NCBI GenBank assembly: GCA_948468495.1
Contig: CAOKJI010000023.1
Coordinates: 1 to 11,329, forward strand
DNA from: an uncultured Dorea sp.
GTDB taxonomy: Bacteria; Bacillota_A; Clostridia; Lachnospirales; Lachnospiraceae
Direction of reading: 5' to 3'
DNA length: 11,329 nucleotides
In this document: positions 1-4,934 of the stretch, piece after piece
Numbering within the stretch: the first letter of the stretch is position 1
How the letters are laid out: each line of letters opens with the position of its first letter
The notes under the pieces: generated by a model
What the model was told of the DNA's origin: nothing
Database searches by the model: none
Seen by the model: the letters and a program-made list of their open reading frames with translations, nothing else
Made by a program: the position numbers and the translations under genes

Positions 1-55
1 TATTGTGCTTCAGAAACAGATTATTGGCGGCGTAGTTGCCGGAGCGGTGAAGTAG
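1..55 (+). CDS. C-terminal end of a carbohydrate ABC transporter permease (partial)
   Basis: The second forward frame is open from the window edge to a TAG at 53-55 and reads IVLQKQIIGGVVAGAVK. This resembles the conserved C-terminus of MalG/LacG-type sugar ABC permeases (inner-membrane subunits, binding-protein-dependent transport), which commonly end in a motif like LQKYFVxGLxAGAVKG. Only 17 residues are visible, so the sugar and the rest of the transporter cannot be judged. Its position just before a GH32 beta-fructosidase fits a sucrose or fructo-oligosaccharide uptake locus, but a hairpin and a separate promoter lie between them, so co-transcription is not certain. The call rests on a short motif match only. 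Confidence 0.6.
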   Translation, partial: IVLQKQIIGGVVAGAVK

Positions 56-96
56 TTCATATTCACATATTAGCAGGCGGACGCGGAGTGAATTAG

Positions 97-136
97 GAAG
101 GCATCTGACCGGTTCCGGAACCGGTCAGATGCCTTC
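97..136 (+). terminator. Perfect 40-nt inverted repeat, probable terminator after the permease gene
   Basis: Bases 97-116 and 117-136 are exact reverse complements (20-bp arms, no spacer, centre GGTTCC/GGAACC). As RNA this would be a very stable hairpin about 40 nt after the permease stop codon. The T tract on the right is weak (CTTCTTGCATC, then AAAAATTTT), so intrinsic termination may be partial. An operator or an mRNA-stabilising hairpin is the alternative. Confidence 0.65.
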
Positions 137-165
137 TTGCATCATAAAAATTTTAGAGTGGGATT

Positions 166-194
166 TTGACAGCGGGATAGAGCAGATATATAAT
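166..194 (+). promoter_or_regulatory. Consensus sigma-A promoter for the GH32 gene
   Basis: TTGACA at 166-171 and TATAAT at 189-194 are separated by exactly 17 nt, a full match to the vegetative consensus. Transcription should start near 201, leaving a leader of about 38 nt before the ATG at 239. No clear catabolite-responsive (cre) site or operator dyad was seen between 166 and 238. The perfect consensus suggests strong expression, unless the 40-nt palindrome just upstream is a regulatory site. Confidence 0.85.
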
Positions 195-238
195 AGAAGA
201 ATAAAATTAGTTTTTGTAAGAAGAGGATTTGACAGAAT

Positions 239-1588
239 ATGGTTAGAGATGTATTGCATTTGAGGGCGCCGGGGAACTGGATGAATGACCCGAATGGTTT
301 TATCTATTTTCGGGGAAAATATCATTTGTTTTATCAATATTTTCCATATGGACCTATGTGGGGGACCATGCACTGGGGGCATGCGGTGAGCGAAGACCTG
401 GTGCACTGGGAGCATGGGGATATCGCCTTATTTCCCACGAAGGGATATGACAGGAACGGTGTTTTCTCGGGAAGCGCGCTGGAGAAGGACGGAAAGTTGT
501 ATCTTTATTATTCGGCGGTGCGGTATCTGGAAGAAGATGCGGAGAATATTCATCATGCGCCTCATGACCGGTATGAGACGAGCCAGGCGGTACTGGTGTC
601 GGAGGATGGAGTGAAGTTTGATAACTGGAAGGAAAAAAGTCAGATTATTCCAGTGTGCCGGAATGAGGAGACCGCGAATGCAGTACATACCAGAGATCCG
701 AAGGTATGGAAAGAGAATGGAAGATATTATATGGTTCTTGGCAGTACCTATCGGGAGCAGGTAGGGCGGGCTGTTTTTTACCGGAGTGAAAATGGCGTGG
801 ATTGGGAGTATGCGAATCAACTCCGGGATGGGCAGTTCGGGAGGATTTTGGAGTGTCCGGATGTCTTTCAGATTGGAGAAGATTATATCTTTCTGGGGTC
901 GCCGATGTATGTGTCGGAAGACGAGCCTGGGTATCAGCATCATGCAGTGTGCGCAAGGGCGGATTTTGACGAAAAAACTTGCGGATTAACTCTGTTGTCA
1001 GCGTGCAGGTACGTGGATTATGGGCTGGATCTCTATGCGGTGCAGACGAATGTGGACGAGAAGGGCAGACGGGTGATGTTTGCGTGGATGCGTATGCCGG
1101 AGGAAGTGAAGGCGACGGATAGAAAGCCCTGGATTGGCATGATGTGTCAGCCAAGAGTTATCGAGCTAAAAGGCGGACATATTCATTTTTGTGTACATCC
1201 GAATGTGGAGAAATTTTTTGGGAAAGAAATGGCGGAAAAGAGTACTATGCCGGGGACGCCATGCCGCATCAGGACTGTTCTTGAGAAGGGAGAGAGCCTT
1301 AATGTGGGAGGTTACCGTATCTGGGAAGAAGATGACCGGATATGGACTGACAGGAGCAGAGTGTATGCAGGGATAAGAGGCTATAAATTGGTAAGTTCGA
1401 CGCCAGGACTTGCGGGAAGATATGAACTGGATATCTTTGTATCTCCAAATCTGATTGAAGTCTTTGTGAATGAGGGACAGTATGTAATCAGCAGCGTCGT
1501 GTATGGATTGGGTGATGAACTGGCGGGGAAAATAGACAAGATATATAGACCTGCAGAAAACATAATTGCAACAGAGAATGAAGTGTGA
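239..1588 (+). CDS. Glycoside hydrolase family 32 beta-fructofuranosidase (intracellular)
   Basis: The 449-aa product hydrolyses terminal beta-fructosyl bonds in sucrose, sucrose-6-phosphate or short fructans. All GH32 hallmarks are present: WMNDPNG at residues 14-20 with nucleophile D17, FSGSA at 76-80, RDP at 152-154 with transition-state stabiliser D153, ECPD at 205-208 with acid/base E205, and DYG at 260-262. The five-blade propeller is followed by a short beta-sandwich (residues ~340-449) containing a typical LDIFVSPNLIEVFVNEG strand pair. It is slightly shorter than usual ScrB/SacA enzymes. There is no signal peptide, so it acts in the cytoplasm on imported sugar, consistent with the upstream ABC permease. 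ATG 239 is the first start after an in-frame TGA at 230-232; AGAGGA at 222-227 is its ribosome site. Exact substrate (sucrose, its phosphate or oligofructose) cannot be settled; no PTS gene is seen here. Confidence 0.93.
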   Translation: MVRDVLHLRAPGNWMNDPNGFIYFRGKYHLFYQYFPYGPMWGTMHWGHAVSEDLVHWEHGDIALFPTKGYDRNGVFSGSALEKDGKLYLYYSAVRYLEEDAENIHHAPHDRYETSQAVLVSEDGVKFDNWKEKSQIIPVCRNEETANAVHTRDPKVWKENGRYYMVLGSTYREQVGRAVFYRSENGVDWEYANQLRDGQFGRILECPDVFQIGEDYIFLGSPMYVSEDEPGYQHHAVCARADFDEKTCGLTLLSACRYVDYGLDLYAVQTNVDEKGRRVMFAWMRMPEEVKATDRKPWIGMMCQPRVIELKGGHIHFCVHPNVEKFFGKEMAEKSTMPGTPCRIRTVLEKGESLNVGGYRIWEEDDRIWTDRSRVYAGIRGYKLVSSTPGLAGRYELDIFVSPNLIEVFVNEGQYVISSVVYGLGDELAGKIDKIYRPAENIIATENEV

Positions 1589-1622
1589 TAGGATTAAATC
1601 AAAGGAAAGGCAGGTGGTTGAA

Positions 1623-2561
1623 GTGGAGAAAGAAAACCGGGAATATAAGGACAGTATCTTTGTAGATCTCTTTTATAAGGATGTGACAGCGAAGAAGAAT
1701 CTGCTAAGTTTATATAATGCCTTGCACGATACAGATTATCAGGATGAGGAGATCATTCATAAGGTGAAGATAGAGGATGTTCTGTATAAGAATTTCAAGA
1801 ATGATATATCCGTTGAAGTGAATGGACAGGTGCTTGTATTTGGCGAACATCAGAGTACGGTGAATCCGAATATGCCGCTGCGATGCCTGCTGTATGTGGG
1901 AAGAGCTTATGAGCAGTTAGTGGATAAGAAGGCGAGATACAAAACAACGCTGGTTAAGGTGCCGACACCGGAATTTTATACTTTCTACAACGGAGAACAG
2001 GAACAGCCATTAGAGCAGGAGTTATCCCTGACAGACGCATTTATAAATCCTGCTAAAGAAAATTCAGTGGAATTAAAAGTGAAAGTAATCAATATTAATT
2101 CGGATAAATCACATGAGCTGTTGAGTAAATGCGGCATATTAAGGGAATATAGTCAGTTTATAGATACAGTTAGAAAGTATTCGCATGAAGAAGGGGCAAT
2201 TAAAAAGGCAATTAAAGAATGTATTGAACATGGAATATTGGCGGAGTATCTGGAGCGTAAGGGAAGCGAGGTGACGAATATGCTGATTGCAGAGTATAGT
2301 TATGAAGAGGATATTCAGGTAAAGCAGCAGGAAGCCAGACAGCAGGGGATACGGGAAGGGATACTGGAAGGAAGACGAGAAGGAAGACAAGAAGGAAGAC
2401 GAGAAGGAAGACGAGAAGGAAGACAGGAAGGAATCTTTTTAACAGGAAGGATTTTTCAGATTATTAAGAAAAATCCGGGTTTGACGAATGGGCAGATAGC
2501 AAAGGAAGTTGGATGTAGTGTGGAGGAAGTGGAAAATACAAGGAAGATGTTTGCTATATAA
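1623..2561 (+). CDS. Rpn-like PD-(D/E)XK nuclease / putative transposase family protein with EGRR-repeat tail
   Basis: The 312-aa protein starts REYKDSIFVDLFYKD, like the Rpn (recombination-promoting nuclease, formerly 'putative transposase YhgA-like') proteins abundant in gut Firmicutes. The nuclease core shows D61 in NDISVEV and E75-x-Q77 in GEHQST, a plausible PD-(D/E)XK metal site. Family members are DNA endonucleases in the cytoplasm; some promote RecA-independent recombination and some act as defence genes. Residues ~230-248 are a charged helix, 249-268 are five EGRR/EGRQ repeats, and 271-312 form a small helical domain with an HTH look (LTNGQIAKEVGCSVEEVE). GTG 1623 is preferred because AGGTGG (1612-1617) lies 5 nt upstream and the protein then begins at the conserved NREYKDS. 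ATG 1578 and TTG 1566 are in frame but overlap the GH32 gene and have poor ribosome sites. Its role with its neighbours is unknown. Confidence 0.8.
   Translation: MEKENREYKDSIFVDLFYKDVTAKKNLLSLYNALHDTDYQDEEIIHKVKIEDVLYKNFKNDISVEVNGQVLVFGEHQSTVNPNMPLRCLLYVGRAYEQLVDKKARYKTTLVKVPTPEFYTFYNGEQEQPLEQELSLTDAFINPAKENSVELKVKVININSDKSHELLSKCGILREYSQFIDTVRKYSHEEGAIKKAIKECIEHGILAEYLERKGSEVTNMLIAEYSYEEDIQVKQQEARQQGIREGILEGRREGRQEGRREGRREGRQEGIFLTGRIFQIIKKNPGLTNGQIAKEVGCSVEEVENTRKMFAI
2367..2426 (+). repeat. Five in-frame 12-nt tandem repeats in the nuclease gene
   Basis: Five copies of GAAGGAAGACGA (third copy-position variants GACAA and GACAG) run head to tail and encode EGRR, EGRQ, EGRR, EGRR, EGRQ. 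The array is purine-only on this strand apart from one C per unit. Because the unit is a multiple of three, copy-number change would lengthen or shorten the charged linker without breaking the frame. Confidence 0.9.
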
Positions 2562-2620
2562 TTGCATACCGAAAATGAGATATATTAAAGTATACTAATG
2601 ATACAAAATGGGAATCTGTT

Positions 2621-2658
2621 AAGAAAAGGGCTGCCGGGAGGCGGCTCTTTTCTTAATT
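2621..2658 (+). terminator. Rho-independent terminator after the nuclease gene
   Basis: Arms 2621-2635 and 2640-2654 pair over 15 bp (two G-U wobbles) around a GGGA loop. The stem is flanked by an A-rich left side and TTTTCTTAATT on the right. The near-symmetrical A/T flanks mean it may also stop leftward transcripts arriving from the minus-strand promoter at 2813-2840. Confidence 0.88.
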
Positions 2659-2787
2659 ATATAGGAAACATCCTGTATAATAAGAAAACTTCCGGAAGGA
2701 TGCGCAGAGTATACCCCAGCGAAGAAGATGATTTATAAAATCCCCTAAAGCTATTTACTTTAAGAGCCAGAAAAAACGAAAAATTTT

Positions 2788-2806
2788 AATAAGAGTTATC
2801 GTTATT
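2788..2806 (-). promoter_or_regulatory. Fur-box-like dyad at the start site of the leftward promoter
   Basis: Read leftward, the 19 bases are AATAACGATAACTCTTATT. They match the classical Fur box GATAATGATAATCATTATC at 13 of 19 positions by direct comparison. The site lies inside a longer dyad, TTAATAA (2786-2792) and TTATTAA (2802-2808). It covers about +1 to +19 of the promoter at 2813-2840, a standard position for repression. Binding by Fur or another metal-responsive repressor is an inference from similarity and placement. Confidence 0.5.
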
Positions 2807-2812
2807 AACTAA

Positions 2813-2840
2813 ATTATACCATTTATTAAAGAATTGTCAA
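2813..2840 (-). promoter_or_regulatory. Leftward consensus sigma-A promoter
   Basis: On the minus strand TTGACA (2840-2835) and TATAAT (2818-2813) are both exact consensus hexamers separated by 16 nt. Transcription would begin near 2806 and run left toward the terminator at 2621-2658. No leftward reading frame was found behind it, so the product may be a short RNA, or the promoter may be an orphan left after loss of its gene. Confidence 0.7.
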
Positions 2841-2854
2841 TGCGACTATATAAT
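2826..2854 (+). promoter_or_regulatory. Possible rightward promoter overlapping the leftward one
   Basis: An exact TATAAT at 2849-2854 has a weak TTAAAG -35 element at 2826-2831, 17 nt upstream. If active it would start near 2861 and meet the terminator at 3049-3076, giving an RNA of about 215 nt, or read on into the pilus operon. AT-rich DNA produces such matches by chance, so confidence is low. Confidence 0.3.
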
Positions 2855-3008
2855 ATATCGGCAATAGAAATAGCTTGATAAGCAGATAATGGAAAAATTT
2901 GGTAATAAAATATATATTTGTGGTCATAAAAAGGGTAGAGTGGGACAGTAAAAGAATCTTATAAAGAGAACAATTATTATATGTTTATCATTTTAGAAAA
3001 ATTTTGTT

Positions 3009-3043
3009 TAGGGGTCAAAATAGGGGTCGAAATTTGTCGAAAT
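3009..3043 (+). repeat. 12-nt direct repeats with GGGGTC core (integrase-end / att-like)
   Basis: TAGGGGTCAAAA (3009-3020) and TAGGGGTCGAAA (3021-3032) are adjacent copies, followed by a degenerate third unit TTTGTCGAAAT (3033-3043). Read leftward in one frame this encodes FRQISTPILTPKQNF and ends at TAA a few codons later. TP-repeat tails of this kind are common at the C-terminus of Gram-positive tyrosine integrases, where the repeats are often part of the attachment region. No integrase body is present; this would be a scar only. Confidence 0.4.
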
Positions 3044-3048
3044 CCATT

Positions 3049-3076
3049 AAAAGCGGGCATTGTACCGCTTTTTCTT
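3049..3076 (+). terminator. Terminator-like hairpin before the pilus operon
   Basis: AAAAGCGG (3049-3056) pairs perfectly with CCGCTTTT (3065-3072) around an 8-nt loop, and the T run continues as TTTTTCTT. It lies about 130 nt before the first pilus-operon gene with no gene on its left side for 490 nt. It would therefore end either an unannotated RNA or a leader transcript of the operon (attenuation). Confidence 0.7.
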
Positions 3077-3207
3077 AAATTAAATAGATTTAAGAGATAA
3101 AGCAATGCCTGAAAAATATATGGAAAAGGACCGGATAATAATGAAAAATTTATCAATCAGCTAATCAGAATGAAATAACAGAGTTCTCCAGAAAGGACGT
3201 GATGCGG

Positions 3208-3693
3208 ATGACGGAGGAATGCGGATATATGGACTCTCCGAATGGAATTGTTTTATGCATTGACAGGAATGGCGAAGGCAGGACAGAAGGCCGTCTGTAT
3301 CATGGATATCAGGAGCAGGGAATCTCTTTTACAGGATACGAGAAGATTATCCGGGTTGCAGAAGAGCTATTTAACGCTTTGGGATTTCCTTTTATGGGAA
3401 CGAATGACAGAGATATATATGGCAATACGCATTATTACCGAAAAAAGGAAAGGATGACGAGAGTTTTGAGAGATGATGAACTGTTAAGGCAGCATGGACA
3501 TCTGGGGACCTTTGCGATTCGCGTTCAGCACAGACAGCATAGCAGCTGGCAGGGCAAGGTAACGTATTTGGAGGAAAATCGGAGCGTGCATTTTCGCTCA
3601 TTATTGGAACTGATAAAAATTATTGATGGAGCGCTTGACGATGCAGAACAGAAAACGGAAGCAGAAAATAGCGACGGGTTAGAGCAGGTGTGA
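3208..3693 (+). CDS. Conserved-looking uncharacterised protein, first gene of the pilus operon
   Basis: This is a 161-aa soluble protein with no signal peptide, membrane segment or recognised catalytic motif. Two parts look structured: residues ~12-62 (NGIVLCIDRNGEGRTEGRLYHGY, then a helix FTGYEKIIRVAEELFNALGF), and ~95-145 (HGHLGTFAIRVQHRQHSSWQG, a beta strand, then a helix ending at IIDGALDD). The QHRQHSSWQG and SVHFRSLLELIKIID segments look like conserved family signatures, and I recall similar small proteins beside Lachnospiraceae pilus genes, but no function is known to me. AAAGGACGTGA at 3192-3202 matches the anti-SD complement AAAGGAGGTGA with one mismatch, placing the start at ATG 3208. 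ATG 3202 and GTG 3199 are in-frame alternatives. It is followed by the coiled-coil gene after one base, indicating co-translation. Confidence 0.75.
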   Translation: MTEECGYMDSPNGIVLCIDRNGEGRTEGRLYHGYQEQGISFTGYEKIIRVAEELFNALGFPFMGTNDRDIYGNTHYYRKKERMTRVLRDDELLRQHGHLGTFAIRVQHRQHSSWQGKVTYLEENRSVHFRSLLELIKIIDGALDDAEQKTEAENSDGLEQV

Positions 3694-3694
3694 T

Positions 3695-4285
3695 ATGGCA
3701 GATAAGGAATTACGCAGATTAAAGAGAAGGGAACTGTTGAAGATGCTTCTTGTACAGTGTAAGGAGACGGAGCGGCTGCAGAGAGAGTCGGATGAAGCGA
3801 ATGCAGCGCTTGCGGAGCTTACGGAACGGTATGAGAGACTGATTGGAAAGTTGAATGTGAAGGATGAACGTCTGAATCAGAAGGATGCACAGATTGCAGC
3901 CCTTAAGGGAACGATAGATGAGATGAAGCTGAACAGAGTCATAGAATTAGAAGAAGCTGGTTCTATTGCTGAGGCGGCGCTTAAGCTGAACAGAATCTTC
4001 GAGGTAGCCCAGCAGGCAGCGGACCAGTATCTGATGAATATAAGAAGACTTGGCGAACATACATCCCGAATGTCTGTCGTTCCAGAATTGCCGGAGGAGA
4101 AGCAGGTCCCATTTGAATCCGGATGGCGGGCAGGAATCCGGAGGAAAGCGACGGTTTCCCGTTCCAGATACGCGTCATTCGGAGGCGGTCAGCCTGAGAC
4201 AGACGTTGGACAGAGATACGGCGCAGCATCCAGAGATGAAGCCGGTTATATCAGAACGGCGGCATCGGGTGAGACTCATGGATAA
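3695..4285 (+). CDS. Coiled-coil protein of the pilus operon (unknown function)
   Basis: This 196-aa cytoplasmic protein begins ADKELRRLKRRELLKMLLVQCKETERLQRE. Residues ~3-85 are a long, charged heptad-rich coiled coil, followed by a second helical segment with the phrase EEAGSIAEAALKLNRIFEVAQQAADQYL (about 85-113). I recall similar proteins, often mislabelled as DNA-repair proteins, next to pilus and signal-peptidase genes; a role as assembly or regulatory scaffold is only inference. From about residue 125 the composition changes to Gly/Ser/Arg/Pro-rich sequence with no heptads. AGGTG at 3686-3690 serves ATG 3695, one base after the previous stop. Its stop overlaps the start of the signal peptidase gene by 8 bases, indicating translational coupling. 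The abrupt change of character in the tail may be genuine or a frameshift. Confidence 0.72.
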   Translation: MADKELRRLKRRELLKMLLVQCKETERLQRESDEANAALAELTERYERLIGKLNVKDERLNQKDAQIAALKGTIDEMKLNRVIELEEAGSIAEAALKLNRIFEVAQQAADQYLMNIRRLGEHTSRMSVVPELPEEKQVPFESGWRAGIRRKATVSRSRYASFGGGQPETDVGQRYGAASRDEAGYIRTAASGETHG

Positions 4286-4901
4286 GGAAAAAGAAAAGGG
4301 TCAGCCGGAACTTGGCGAGATTCCGTCTATAGAGAATCTGCAGGTGGAGCTGGCAAGAGTGGAATCGGGAAGGAATTTTCGGAAGGCACTTTTGAATATT
4401 GCGGGAGTCCTGATTGTAGTAGCAGCTCTGGCGGCGCTGGCGGTAACAAGGATATTTGTGCTGATAAAGGTAAACGGCTCTAGTATGGCCCCGACTTTTG
4501 AGGCGGATGAGGTGATATTTCTTCATCAGACAGAGGAAATAGAAGCGGGAGACATTATCGGATTCTATTATGGGGGAAATATATTTCTGAAGCGGGTCAT
4601 AGGGACGTCGGGAGATAAGATAGAGATTGATAAAAAAGGCAGTGTGTATGTCAATGACGAATTGCTGGAAGAACCTTATCTGGAAAAATACAGCTTAGGG
4701 AAATGTGAAATTGATTTTCCTTATCAGGTGCCGGACGGAATGTATTTTGTGTTGGGGGACAATAGAGCGGTATCTCTTGACAGCCGTATTAAGTCGATTG
4801 GATGTGTACAGAGCGAGCAGATTGTAGGGAAAGCAGTCGTCAGGGTGTGGCCATTTACAAGAATGGGACGCGATTTCGGGGCACATGCTGATTCAAAATA
4901 G
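4278..4901 (+). CDS. lepB: Signal peptidase I dedicated to the pilus operon
   Basis: The 207-aa membrane protein is an S26A signal peptidase, which removes signal peptides from secreted precursors at the outer face of the membrane. After a 35-residue charged cytoplasmic head there is one membrane helix (residues ~38-62). Catalytic serine is S69 in GSSMAPTF, and the general-base lysine is K105 in FLKRVIGTSGDKIEI. Box E is GDNRAVSLDSR (160-170), including the conserved GDNR. Both catalytic residues are intact, so unlike degenerate SipA-type pilus chaperones of streptococci this should be an active protease. Location directly before two secreted pilus proteins suggests it trims them. ATG 4278 is preceded by GGTGAG (4268-4273) and overlaps the upstream gene by 8 nt. 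The same frame is open upstream to TTG 4050, but that extension looks non-native and lacks a ribosome site. Confidence 0.92.
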   Translation: MDKEKEKGQPELGEIPSIENLQVELARVESGRNFRKALLNIAGVLIVVAALAALAVTRIFVLIKVNGSSMAPTFEADEVIFLHQTEEIEAGDIIGFYYGGNIFLKRVIGTSGDKIEIDKKGSVYVNDELLEEPYLEKYSLGKCEIDFPYQVPDGMYFVLGDNRAVSLDSRIKSIGCVQSEQIVGKAVVRVWPFTRMGRDFGAHADSK

Positions 4902-4934
4902 GAACTAGAAATTATGCATTAAGAAGGTGAGAAG

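Larger units (their letters stand above)
2655..3198. other. Gene-free, signal-rich region between nuclease and pilus operon
   Basis: No reading frame with a credible start, ribosome site and coding character was found on either strand. The DNA is markedly AT-rich compared with the flanking genes. It contains the leftward promoter and Fur-like dyad, a possible rightward promoter, GGGGTC direct repeats and a terminator, each listed separately. A 7-bp inverted repeat, CTTAAAT (3074-3080) and ATTTAAG (3088-3094), lies just right of that terminator and could be an operator. A convincing sigma-A promoter directly before the pilus operon (3076-3198) was not found, so the operon may use an alternative sigma factor, a poorly matched promoter, or read-through. 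Confidence 0.7.

Noticed and set aside
154..163. Ten-base match TAGAGTGGGA shared with 2936-2945
   Set aside because: A single short match with unrelated flanks; expected by chance in 11 kb.
2367..2426. CRISPR-like short repeat array
   Set aside because: Repeats are adjacent 12-mers without spacers and are in frame inside a coding region.
3105..3164. Small reading frame of 19 codons (MPEKYMEKDRIIMKNLSIS) in the leader before the pilus operon
   Set aside because: The ribosome site is weak (AAGAGA), the sequence has no leader-peptide feature such as a codon run, and AT-rich DNA yields such frames by chance.
2965..3165. Leftward open frame covering the GGGGTC repeats as a possible integrase fragment gene
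   Set aside because: It has no ATG with ribosome site, runs through the terminator hairpin, and shows no integrase catalytic residues; only the short tail similarity was kept, as a repeat.
4050..4901. Signal peptidase starting at TTG 4050 (283 residues)
   Set aside because: No ribosome site at 4050, Arg/His-rich extension is atypical, and ATG 4278 has GGTGAG upstream and gives a normal family length.
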